Shown here: positions 43,935 to 51,318 of the stretch, in pieces | How the letters are laid out: every line of letters starts with the position of its first letter | Position numbering within the stretch: the stretch's first letter is position 1 | Source: Marivita geojedonensis | Lineage (GTDB): Bacteria > Pseudomonadota > Alphaproteobacteria > Rhodobacterales > Rhodobacteraceae | Reading direction: 5' to 3' | Assembly (NCBI RefSeq): GCF_002115805.1 | Contig: NZ_JFKC01000001.1 | Span: 372,001 to 436,000 of the forward strand | DNA: 64,000 bases | The notes under the pieces: model-generated | Databases searched by the model: none | What the model was told of the DNA's origin: nothing | What the model saw: only the letters and a program-made list of their open reading frames with translations | Made by a program: the position numbers and the translations under genes

Positions 43935-43963
43935 ATTATAGAAGAGTTTCAGGAAAGAAAAGT
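43935..43963 (-). promoter_or_regulatory. Probable gltD promoter
   Basis: On the minus strand, a perfect TATAAT (43935-43940) lies about 35 nt before ATG 43900. The hexamer 17 bp upstream (ACTTTT) is a poor -35, and TGACTT at 19 bp is an alternative, so an activator may be needed. Confidence 0.45.
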
Positions 43964-44015
43964 CACTTATTCTGACCTATTTTGAGGAATTATCGGCCGT
44001 GACTAACAAAATTTC

Positions 44016-44049
44016 GCTGCATCGCAGCTATTTTATGTCCGATTCGGAC
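44016..44049. promoter_or_regulatory. Two small palindromes in the gltD/uppP intergenic region
   Basis: GCTGC-ATC-GCAGC (44016-44028) and GTCCGA-T-TCGGAC (44037-44049) lie between the divergent gltD and uppP genes. The second repeats the GTCCG-N3-CGGAC pattern seen at 1005-1017. They are possible regulator sites. Confidence 0.35.
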
Positions 44050-44120
44050 CTAAATTAAGACTTCCTATTGGTTTCCAAGGCTTTATACCCAAGGCGTATT
44101 TGCTATCCGGACCGCGTGAC

Positions 44121-44924
44121 ATGGCCCTGACACATCTGCTTATCTTGGCTTTGATTCAGGGCGTTACGGAATTTTTGCCGATTTCCTCGTCCGGCCACCT
44201 GATTCTGCTGCCGAATCTGACCGGCATGGCCGATCAGGGGCAGGCGCTTGATGTGGCGGTACATGTTGGCACGCTGTTTGCCGTCGTGCTCTACTTCCGA
44301 TCCGATGTTGCCGGTGTTCTGCGCGGGGTCGGACGGCTTCTTCAAGGACGGATCGACACGCAGGGCGCGTTTTGGGCGCTGTGCCTGATTATCGCGACGA
44401 TTCCGGTGATCCTCTTTGGTCTTGCCCTTAAGCTGTCGGGGTACAACGATCTCCTCCGCTCCACCGCAGTCATCGGCTGGACCATGCTGATCTTTGGCCT
44501 CGTCCTTTATTGGGCGGACCAGACCGGACCGGTGACAAAGCGCGCCACCGACTGGAGCCTCAGAGATGCGGTGATCATGGGATTGTGGCAGGCGCTGGCG
44601 CTCATTCCGGGAACGTCGCGGTCGGGTATTACGATCACCGCAGGACGACAACTCGGCTATGATCGCGAAAGCGCCGCGCGACTGGCGATGCTTATGTCGA
44701 TCCCGACAATCCTGGCGTCAGGCGCCCTGCTGAGCATCGAGGTAGCTCAGGAAGCCGACATGGCCATTGCACGCGATGCCGCCATCGCGGCTGTATTTGC
44801 CTTCGTTGCTGCTCTGGCCGCACTCAAACTGATGTTCAAACTGCTGAAATCGGTCAGCTTTACGCCCTACGTGATTTACCGCGTGATCCTGGGTGTGATC
44901 CTGCTGGTTATCGCCTACACCTGA
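44121..44924 (+). CDS. uppP: Undecaprenyl-diphosphatase (BacA/UppP)
   Basis: This 267-residue multi-pass membrane phosphatase recycles the undecaprenyl carrier for peptidoglycan and polysaccharide synthesis. Motif 1 is QGVTEFLPISSSGHLIL and motif 2 is ALALIPGTSRSGITITAG, both catalytic. About eight hydrophobic helices are present. ATG 44121 is used; a TTG at 44100 is in frame. It is divergent from gltD and convergent with rlmH across a double palindrome. Confidence 0.95.
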   Translation: MALTHLLILALIQGVTEFLPISSSGHLILLPNLTGMADQGQALDVAVHVGTLFAVVLYFRSDVAGVLRGVGRLLQGRIDTQGAFWALCLIIATIPVILFGLALKLSGYNDLLRSTAVIGWTMLIFGLVLYWADQTGPVTKRATDWSLRDAVIMGLWQALALIPGTSRSGITITAGRQLGYDRESAARLAMLMSIPTILASGALLSIEVAQEADMAIARDAAIAAVFAFVAALAALKLMFKLLKSVSFTPYVIYRVILGVILLVIAYT

Positions 44925-44936
44925 TCGCAGTCGCAG

Positions 44937-44977
44937 GCTTTCGGTCGACCGAAAGCCGCGATGCGTCAACGCATCGT
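44937..44977. repeat. Double-palindrome element, copy A (bidirectional terminator-like)
   Basis: A perfect 22-bp palindrome centred on a SalI site (arm GGCTTTCGGTC mirrored, 44937-44958) is followed after one base by CGATGCGTCAACGCATCG (44960-44977). The same two-part element in opposite orientation is at 56977-57017. It sits between the convergent uppP and rlmH stops. Confidence 0.85.
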
Positions 44978-44981
44978 TCAC

Positions 44982-45455
44982 CTAGTCCCTGTGATAAGGC
45001 GTCCCCGCAATGATCGATGCAGCGCGGTACAGCTGCTCTGCGATCATCACCCGTACAAGCTTGTGCGGCCAGACCATCTTGCCGAACGACAAGAGCATAT
45101 CCGCCTCGGCCCGCAATGACGGGTCGATACCGTCCGCACCGCCAATGACGAAACAGACATCCGACCGCCCCTGGTCGGCCCATCCCTGCAGTTTTTTGGC
45201 GAATTCGGGCGAGGACATCAGCGTTCCCCGCTCGTCGAGACAGACAAGAAGCGCTCCTGAAGGGATCGCAGCCCGAAGCAACGCGGCTTCTGCCGCCATC
45301 CCGCCATTCTTCTTGTCCTCGACCTCGGTTTCTCCCTCAAACCGCCAGCCAAGACCGCGCCCGGTCTGGCCAAAGCGGCTCAGGTAGTCGTCCACAAGCG
45401 CGCGCTCTTCAGATCGGCCCGAAAGCCGTCCCACGGCGCGAAGATGAACCCGCAT
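44982..45455 (-). CDS. rlmH: 23S rRNA (pseudouridine1915-N3)-methyltransferase
   Basis: This 157-residue SPOUT-class methyltransferase modifies pseudouridine 1915 in helix 69 of 23S rRNA. It has DERGTLMSSPEFAKKL, the SAM knot FVIGGADGIDPSLRAEA, and the C-terminal signature KLVRVMIAEQLYRA ending in GTPYHRD. It follows rsfS by one base, the usual rsfS-rlmH pairing. Confidence 0.96.
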   Translation of the reverse strand: MRVHLRAVGRLSGRSEERALVDDYLSRFGQTGRGLGWRFEGETEVEDKKNGGMAAEAALLRAAIPSGALLVCLDERGTLMSSPEFAKKLQGWADQGRSDVCFVIGGADGIDPSLRAEADMLLSFGKMVWPHKLVRVMIAEQLYRAASIIAGTPYHRD

Positions 45456-45456
45456 C

Positions 45457-45846
45457 CTAGCTGGTCTGCGCTGCCCCTGCCGGGAGCCACATTTTTTCCA
45501 ACTGGTAAAATTCGCGCACTTCCGGCCGGAACACGTGCACGATCACATCGCCCGTGTCGATCAGCACCCAGTCACCGGTTTCCTTGCCCTCAATCTTGGA
45601 CAGAACACCGTGTTCGGATTTGAGCATATCGACAACCTTTTCGGCAATAGCCGTCACCTGCCGGGTGGACCGCCCGGAGCAGATAACCATGTAATCGCCA
45701 ATAGCCGATTTACCGCGCAGGTCGATCTGCACGATATCTTCGGCTTTGTTGTCTTGAAGCTCAGTCAGGATCGCCGCGAGCAACGCTTCGCTGGCTGATC
45801 CGGTTCGGGATCCACCGGTCACCGGCAACCCCCCGTCAGCGGCCAT
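45457..45846 (-). CDS. rsfS: Ribosomal silencing factor RsfS (Iojap family)
   Basis: About 129 residues, of the family that binds L14 and blocks subunit joining when nutrients are short. The Iojap domain is clear (ILTELQDNKAEDIVQIDLRG, then GDYMVICSGRSTRQVTAIAEKV and a C-terminal WLPAG segment). The start is unsettled: ATG 45846, GTG 45852 or GTG 45822. The only strong ribosome site in the region (AAAGGAGG) serves an ATG in another frame at 45875, described separately. Confidence 0.93.
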   Translation of the reverse strand: MAADGGLPVTGGSRTGSASEALLAAILTELQDNKAEDIVQIDLRGKSAIGDYMVICSGRSTRQVTAIAEKVVDMLKSEHGVLSKIEGKETGDWVLIDTGDVIVHVFRPEVREFYQLEKMWLPAGAAQTS

Positions 45847-45875
45847 GGCCACATCCGTTTGAAGTGACAGGACAT
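45819..45875 (-). other. Possible 18-codon leader ORF overlapping the rsfS start
   Basis: AAAGGAGG followed 3 nt later by ATG (45875) opens a frame encoding MSCHFKRMWPWPLTGGCR, ending at TGA 45819-45821. That TGA overlaps, as GTGA, a GTG at 45822 in the rsfS frame. It could be a leader peptide coupled to rsfS, or the strong site may serve rsfS poorly from a distance. Confidence 0.35.
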
Positions 45876-45902
45876 CGTCCTCCTTTGTCTATACGCCCTT
45901 AA

Positions 45903-45916
45903 ACCCGGCGCCGGGT
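45903..45916 (-). terminator. Weak terminator-like palindrome after ALDH16
   Basis: A perfect 14-bp palindrome ACCCGGC/GCCGGGT is followed on the minus strand by TTTAAGG. It lies ~58 bp past the ALDH16 stop and 28 bp before the leader ORF of rsfS. Confidence 0.35.
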
Positions 45917-45973
45917 AAGACAAAAATAGCATTGGCACCGCAATTTCTCAATGACCTGTGCGAAAATTGGCGA

Positions 45974-48322
45974 TCACGCGCCGTAGGGCACCCAAACCGT
46001 CTTGGTTTCGGTCGCGGCATCAAGAAACACGCGCCCTTCGCCATCCGAACCCATCCAGTCACGACCGCGCCCGTAATTGACCCAGGTCCGCTTGAGATTG
46101 AGCGCGGCACCCCGTTCGATCACCGCCGAAAGGTCGGTCGAGGAGAACGACCAGACCGCCTCCACATCCATGTGCTGCGCCAGCGTCGGCGCCAGTTCCG
46201 CGTGCCGCCCGGTGAGGATATTGACCACCCCGCCCGGCACGTCCGACGTGTCCAGCACCTGATAGAAATCCGTCGCCGCGAGCGGGAACGGTTCCGACGC
46301 CACCAGCACAACCCGGTTGCCCATGGCAATCGCCGGGGCCATCACCGACACGAGGCCCAGGAGCGGGTGATCGTCCGGGCAGAACGCCCCGATCACCCCA
46401 CAGGGTTCGCGCATGGCCAGCGCCACGCCGCGCAGCGGCACCTGCGCCACGCGCCCGTCGAACTTGTCGGCCCAGGCGGCATAGGTGAACAGCCGGTTCA
46501 CTGCGACATCCACTTCTTTTGCGCCGGTCTTTGCGCCGGTCATCTGATTCAGTCGCGCCGCAAACTCGTCTTTCCGCGCCGCGAGGTTTTCGGCGATGTA
46601 ATAGAGGATCTGCGCCCGAAGATGCGCCGTTGTCCCAGCCCAGCCTGCCGCCCCGCGCGCCGCCTCGACCGCGTTGCGCACATCCTTGCGGTTCGCCAGC
46701 GGCGCCTGCCCGATCAGCTTGCCCGCCTTGGTGTAGACCTCGTAGGCGTAGCCGCCATCGGGCCGCGCCTGCTTGCCACCGACATAAAGCTTGGCCGTCC
46801 GGTCTACCGCCTGCGGCTCTGCATCCGGCCCACTGCTATAGCCCTCGATCTTACTCATCGCCTTACCGCTGCCCGCAGGCTTGGTGTAGGCGATCATCCC
46901 TTCCGGTCCGCCTTCACGCCCAAACCCGCTTTCACGGACGCCACCAAAGGGTGCCGCGGCGTCGAACATATTGGTGCCGTTCACCCAGACCACCCCTGCG
47001 GCAAGCTTGGGCGCGATGTCCAAAGCGACGTTGATGTTCTCGCTCCAGAGCGTCGCCGCCAGCCCGTAACGCGTGTTGTTCGCCAGATCGACTGCCTCGG
47101 ACGGCGTGCGGAACGTGGTACCCACCAGAACCGGCCCGAATATCTCTTCCTGCATCAGCGGATCGGCGGTGTTCAGCCCGGTGATCAGCGTTGGCGGATA
47201 GAAACACCCGTTCTGCGGCATCTCGCAATTCGTGCGATAGGTCTCGCCCACCGTGTTGCTGTCCACCAGACGTGTAATCGTCTCCAACTGCCTTGGATCG
47301 ACAATCGCCCCGACGTCGATCGACTTGTCCAAAGGCGATCCGACCCGCAGCTTGTCCATCCGCGCTTTCAGCTTGGCATAGAACCGATCTGCCACGCCTT
47401 CCTGCACCAGAAGCCGCGACCCCGCGCAGCAGACCTGCCCCTGGTTCAACCAGATCGCATCAACCAAACCTTCGACGGCGGAATCCAGATCCGCGTCCTC
47501 GAAAACGATATAAGGCGACTTGCCGCCCAGCTCGAGCGTCAGGGCCTTACCCGACCCAGCCGTCGCCTCGCGGATACGCCGCCCCACGGCGGTCGACCCG
47601 GTAAAGGCGACCTTGTCCACATCCGGGTGCGTGACGATCATCTCGCCCACAGCCCCGTCACCGGTGACGATGTTCACCACGCCTTTCGGCAACCCGGCCT
47701 GACGGCAGATGTCCGCGAACAGAAGAGCGGTCAGAGACGTGTATTCCGCAGGCTTCAAAACCACCGTGTTCCCCGCCGCGAGCGCAGGCGCGACCTTCCA
47801 CGCCAGCATGAGCAGCGGGAAGTTCCACGGAATGACCTGACCACAGACGCCATGCGCCTCGCGCCCTGCGAATTCGCTCTCGAAGAGCTGCGCCTGACCG
47901 GCATGATAGTAGAAATGCCGCTGCGCCAGAGGCACGTCGATGTCCCGGCTTTCCCGGATCGGCTTGCCGTTGTCGAGCGTCTCCAGAACCGCAAAGAGCC
48001 GCGCATGTTTCTGCATCAGCCGCGCCAGCGCATAAAGATACCGCGCCCGTCCCGTGCCCCCCAGCTTTGCCCAGCCCTTCTGCGCCTTGCGGGCCGCCGC
48101 CACAGCCGCATCCACATCCGCCTGCGTGCCTTGCGTCAGATGTGCGAGCACTTCGCCATTTGCCGGATTGAGGCTTTCGAACACCTGACCGCGATCGGTC
48201 ATCGCGCCGTTGATGAAATGCCCGAACTGATCCCCCTGATCGACCAGCCATGCCAGCGCATCCGCCGCCGATTCCGGTGCGGTTCCGTAGTCCATACTCT
48301 CGAAAATCTCTTGTACGGTCAT
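45974..48322 (-). CDS. ALDH16-type two-domain aldehyde dehydrogenase
   Basis: A 782-residue aldehyde dehydrogenase with a full catalytic ALDH unit (residues ~30-500) and a second, degenerate ALDH domain (~520-782). The first domain has Asn167 (IPWNFP), Glu264 (LELGGK) and the nucleophile Cys298 (NQGQVC). The second domain has no such Cys. This is the ALDH16 architecture; a bacterial ALDH16 from Loktanella (same family of bacteria) is known to be active. ATG 48322 has GAAAGG upstream and overlaps the preceding small gene by 4 nt. With deoC two genes upstream, acetaldehyde is a plausible substrate (inference). Confidence 0.93.
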   Translation of the reverse strand: MTVQEIFESMDYGTAPESAADALAWLVDQGDQFGHFINGAMTDRGQVFESLNPANGEVLAHLTQGTQADVDAAVAAARKAQKGWAKLGGTGRARYLYALARLMQKHARLFAVLETLDNGKPIRESRDIDVPLAQRHFYYHAGQAQLFESEFAGREAHGVCGQVIPWNFPLLMLAWKVAPALAAGNTVVLKPAEYTSLTALLFADICRQAGLPKGVVNIVTGDGAVGEMIVTHPDVDKVAFTGSTAVGRRIREATAGSGKALTLELGGKSPYIVFEDADLDSAVEGLVDAIWLNQGQVCCAGSRLLVQEGVADRFYAKLKARMDKLRVGSPLDKSIDVGAIVDPRQLETITRLVDSNTVGETYRTNCEMPQNGCFYPPTLITGLNTADPLMQEEIFGPVLVGTTFRTPSEAVDLANNTRYGLAATLWSENINVALDIAPKLAAGVVWVNGTNMFDAAAPFGGVRESGFGREGGPEGMIAYTKPAGSGKAMSKIEGYSSGPDAEPQAVDRTAKLYVGGKQARPDGGYAYEVYTKAGKLIGQAPLANRKDVRNAVEAARGAAGWAGTTAHLRAQILYYIAENLAARKDEFAARLNQMTGAKTGAKEVDVAVNRLFTYAAWADKFDGRVAQVPLRGVALAMREPCGVIGAFCPDDHPLLGLVSVMAPAIAMGNRVVLVASEPFPLAATDFYQVLDTSDVPGGVVNILTGRHAELAPTLAQHMDVEAVWSFSSTDLSAVIERGAALNLKRTWVNYGRGRDWMGSDGEGRVFLDAATETKTVWVPYGA

Positions 48323-48612
48323 TGGAAGGTGCCTTTCAAAAGCAGGAAAACAACATAGGCCAGCCAGAGCAGCGCCGCTCCACGGATGACCCATTCAACC
48401 CGGCGGGTCCGGTCATGCAAACGCGTAAAACCCTGCAGGCCATCGGGCGGATCGGCCGGCGGCTCGAAGGCCGGTTCCGGCCCCAGCATCCGCTGCATCA
48501 GTGTCGGCAGATCGCGCACCGCGCGCTTGAGCCTGCGTCGCCGCCAGTTCTGCGCCCCCAGCCACATCAGAGCCGAAAGACCGAACAGCAGGACCATCGG
48601 GTTATTGCCCAT
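48319..48612 (-). CDS. Small membrane protein between deoC and ALDH16
   Basis: A 97-residue protein with one hydrophobic helix at each end (PMVLLFGLSALMWLGAQ and WVIRGAALLWLAYVVFLLL) around a basic, Pro-rich loop. No domain is recognised. It starts 9 nt after the deoC stop with GAGGCGGG upstream and overlaps the ALDH16 start (ATGA), so it is translated with them. Confidence 0.8.
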   Translation of the reverse strand: MGNNPMVLLFGLSALMWLGAQNWRRRRLKRAVRDLPTLMQRMLGPEPAFEPPADPPDGLQGFTRLHDRTRRVEWVIRGAALLWLAYVVFLLLKGTFQ

Positions 48613-48621
48613 CGTCCCGCC

Positions 48622-49614
48622 TCACCCGGCCGCATGGCGCCAAGACGCCGAATAGGCGCCGGTGACGTGATGCTCCAACTGCCGTTCGATGTCGCCCAGC
48701 AGCGATGACGCGCCAAAGCGGAACAGATCGTTCTGCACCCAACGGTCGCCCAGCTCTTCCTTCATCAGCGCAAGGTAAACCAACGCATCCTTGGCTTTGG
48801 AGATTCCGCCCGCAGGCTTGTAGCCCACGCGGTAGCCGGTTTCCTCGAAATAGTCGCGGATCGCCCGGATCATCACCAGCGACACCGGCAGCGTAGCGTT
48901 CACGCTTTCCTTGCCGGTCGAGGTCTTGATGAAATCCGCCCCCGCCATCATGCAGACCAGCGAGGCGCGCGCGACGTTCTGCAACGTACCCAACTCGCCC
49001 GTGGCCAGAATGGCCTTCACATGCGCCTCACCACAGGCGGCACGGAAGGCGCGCATCTCGTCATAGAGAGCCTGCCAATTGCCCGTCAGCACATGCCGAC
49101 GCGAGATCACGATGTCGATCTCGGCAGCACCCGCCTTCACGCTCTCTTCGATCTCGGCCACCCGCAGATGGAACGGCGACAGGCCCGCAGGGAAACCGGT
49201 GCTGACCGCAGCCACGGGAATCCCCGTGCCCGCCAGCGCGTCAACCGCCGACTCGACCATGTCGTGATACACGCAGACCGCACCCACCTTGAGCCCGTCC
49301 ATGCCCAGCGCATTCAGCAGATCGGCCCGCACCGGCTGCCGCGCCTTGGCACAGAGCCGCGCCACACGCCCAACGGTATCATCCCCGGCCAATGTCGTGA
49401 GGTCGATGCAGGTGATCGCCCGGCACAGCCACGCCGCCTGATAGTCCTTCTTCACTGACCGCCGCCCCGGCAGCGTCGCCGCCCGCCGCTCGATCGCCGA
49501 CCGGTTCGCGGTCGCACGTATCACCCAGTCGAGGTCAAGTTCCATCCCGGGATTGCGCGGCTCAAGAGTCTGCGGCAGGTGCACAGCCTCATTCTGCGAT
49601 GTCTGGGTCTGCAT
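48622..49614 (-). CDS. deoC: Deoxyribose-phosphate aldolase
   Basis: This 330-residue class I aldolase splits deoxyribose-5-phosphate to glyceraldehyde-3-phosphate and acetaldehyde. The Schiff-base Lys is in ADFIKTSTGK and the catalytic partner Lys in YRVGYKPAGGIS. It is of the longer DeoC group with an N-terminal extension (~60 residues). AAGGAG precedes ATG 49614. It heads the operon with the small membrane protein and ALDH16, so acetaldehyde production and removal may be linked. Confidence 0.95.
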   Translation of the reverse strand: MQTQTSQNEAVHLPQTLEPRNPGMELDLDWVIRATANRSAIERRAATLPGRRSVKKDYQAAWLCRAITCIDLTTLAGDDTVGRVARLCAKARQPVRADLLNALGMDGLKVGAVCVYHDMVESAVDALAGTGIPVAAVSTGFPAGLSPFHLRVAEIEESVKAGAAEIDIVISRRHVLTGNWQALYDEMRAFRAACGEAHVKAILATGELGTLQNVARASLVCMMAGADFIKTSTGKESVNATLPVSLVMIRAIRDYFEETGYRVGYKPAGGISKAKDALVYLALMKEELGDRWVQNDLFRFGASSLLGDIERQLEHHVTGAYSASWRHAAG

Positions 49615-49687
49615 GGATCATTACTCCTTGAGCGCCGATGCTGACACGGCCACACGGCGCAGACAAGACGCGACGCCGCGTAGCGCG

Positions 49688-50371
49688 CTATCGGATCAGG
49701 TTCGAGAACCAGCGCTTGAACGCGTTCTTCTGCGGGCGCAGGATCGGTAGGTGCAGGATGCGCGGTTTCGGCTGGTCCGACCAGATCAACTCCGACACCT
49801 CGAAGATGCGCTTGTTGAATTGCGGCGGGAAGGCATAGAACCGCAGGTCCGAATTCCACAGCGTCTCGCGGAAGGTCGGCTGGTCGATCTTGAACCCCGC
49901 CGCATCGTAAGCCGCCTGCCAGTCATCAAAGAACCGCTCCGTCGCCGGGTTTTTGCGATACAGCAGCACCCCGCAATTGATCTCGGGAAAAGTCTCCGGC
50001 ACCTCGGTCTGCCACGTCCGCTTGTGACGCGGCCGATGCCACAGCATCACATGCGCGCCGCACAGATCGAACCGCTGCAACAGGTCGAACAGCGACGACA
50101 GATCGGCCCGGATCATCGTGTCATTGTCCAGATAAAGCGTCTCGTCGAACGGGCTGAACTTCAGCGTCCCCACCTTGGGCCGGGACATCTCGGCCGGAAT
50201 GACAAAGCTTTGATCGAAGCCGCTGGTGTCATCGTCCGCCGCACACCAGATCGCCGCCTGCAGACCCGGATTGTGCTTTTTCACCGACGCCGCAGACCGC
50301 CGCGCCACATCCACATGCGCCTTACCCCAGGCCACATACATCACGCCGCGTGTCCGGTTCTGCTCCGACAT
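49688..50371 (-). CDS. Glycosyltransferase-like protein with DXD motif (GT-A fold)
   Basis: A 227-residue cytosolic protein that looks like a nucleotide-diphospho-sugar transferase. It has an N-terminal strand GVMYVAWGKAHVDVARRSAAS, the metal/nucleotide motif ETLYLDNDTMI (DND), and EINCGVLLYRKNPA as in GT8-like enzymes. The long open frame upstream of 50371 runs antisense to the PPTase gene and is not coding. AAGGAGAGG precedes ATG 50371. Donor and acceptor are unknown. Confidence 0.8.
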   Translation of the reverse strand: MSEQNRTRGVMYVAWGKAHVDVARRSAASVKKHNPGLQAAIWCAADDDTSGFDQSFVIPAEMSRPKVGTLKFSPFDETLYLDNDTMIRADLSSLFDLLQRFDLCGAHVMLWHRPRHKRTWQTEVPETFPEINCGVLLYRKNPATERFFDDWQAAYDAAGFKIDQPTFRETLWNSDLRFYAFPPQFNKRIFEVSELIWSDQPKPRILHLPILRPQKNAFKRWFSNLIR

Positions 50372-50479
50372 CCAACCTCTCCTTCGTCCCGCGTTGCCTA
50401 GCGCTCTGTCTGCCTCAAGTAAATCCGCCACACGCTTTCCCCTTGACCGTCTGACGCGCAACGGGAATGCAGTCAGGTG

Positions 50480-51211
50480 ATGACGACACCGTTCTTCACA
50501 GACCTGAACACCCGCGCGCGCGGGTTCCTCTCCGGCATGGCGCAGGAGGACAGCCTGATCCCCGGTGCGGTTCTGGTCTCGGCCAGCTATGACGAGGCCG
50601 CCTTCTCCGATGACCTCTTCGCCCAGTTGGACATTCCACGCCCCGCCACGCTCTCCCGCGCCGTCCCGCGCCGCAAAGCCGAATTCCTCGCCGGTCGCGC
50701 CATGGCACAAGCCGCCATGTCCTGCCTCGGCCTGCCCCTCCGCCCGGTCGACATAACCCCCAGCCGCGCGCCCCTCTGGCCCGAAGGTCTGTCCGGCTCG
50801 ATCAGCCACGCACGCGGCCGCTGCGCCTGCCTTCTGTCACAGGACACCAGCCGCAGTTTCGGCATCGACACCGAAGCCATCGCCGAAGGCCGCTCCCTCA
50901 GCGCGATCCTGTCACAGACCCTGTCGCCGGACGAACGTGCGCTGCTGACGCAAGGCCCCTATCCGCCCAACACCAACGCCACGCTGGCCTTCTCGGCCAA
51001 AGAGGCGCTCTTCAAAGCCCTTTACCCACAGGTCGGCCACCATTTCGGCTTCGACGCCGCCACATTGACCGACCCGCCCGGAGACACGAGCCTGACCCTC
51101 TCCCTGACGACCGACCTCACCGAAACCCTGCCCAAAGGCAGCCGCTTCGACATCCATCTCAGGTGCACATCGGCCCACATCCTGACATGGCTCGCTGTGC
51201 CCAACCCCTGA
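50480..51211 (+). CDS. 4'-phosphopantetheinyl transferase, EntD-like
   Basis: A 243-residue Sfp/EntD-superfamily enzyme that transfers phosphopantetheine from CoA to a carrier-protein Ser. Its motifs are LSGSISHARGRC, FGIDTEAI (metal Asp and Glu) and the signature FSAKEALFKALYP. It is of the EntD subgroup that usually serves siderophore or polyketide enzymes; no such genes are nearby. GTG 50477 directly precedes ATG 50480. It is divergent from the glycosyltransferase gene. Confidence 0.9.
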   Translation: MTTPFFTDLNTRARGFLSGMAQEDSLIPGAVLVSASYDEAAFSDDLFAQLDIPRPATLSRAVPRRKAEFLAGRAMAQAAMSCLGLPLRPVDITPSRAPLWPEGLSGSISHARGRCACLLSQDTSRSFGIDTEAIAEGRSLSAILSQTLSPDERALLTQGPYPPNTNATLAFSAKEALFKALYPQVGHHFGFDAATLTDPPGDTSLTLSLTTDLTETLPKGSRFDIHLRCTSAHILTWLAVPNP

Positions 51212-51212
51212 T

Positions 51213-51237
51213 CTTCTCCTTTTTACAAATATGCAAA
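51213..51237 (+). repeat. 25-bp gene-end repeat, copy 1
   Basis: CTTCTCCTTTTT, then A, then CAAATATGCAAA starts one base after the PPTase stop. The copy at 54702-54726 differs at one position. Both lie in the same orientation right after plus-strand genes. Confidence 0.75.
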
Positions 51238-51290
51238 ATCCGCCGCGGCCACAGCGCGGGCCGCTCACCTGACTCGAATCACTGGAAAAA

Positions 51291-51305
51291 GAACAAAATA
51301 AGAAC
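51291..51305 (+). promoter_or_regulatory. LexA (SOS) box upstream of dnaE2
   Basis: GAAC (51291-51294) and GAAC (51302-51305) are separated by exactly 7 bases; the reverse strand reads GTTC-N7-GTTC, the alphaproteobacterial LexA consensus. It ends 13 bp before ATG 51319, so it likely covers the promoter. Confidence 0.85.
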
Positions 51306-51318
51306 ATAAAAGAGAGAT

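Noticed and set aside
45932-48358. 808-residue open frame on the plus strand opposite ALDH16
   Set aside because: It mirrors the ALDH16 gene exactly, is rich in Arg, His and Pro, has no domain or ribosome site, and is the usual antisense shadow in GC-rich DNA.
50372-50809. Upstream extension of the glycosyltransferase frame
   Set aside because: Antisense to the PPTase gene; AAGGAG and ATG at 50371 give a sensible N-terminus.
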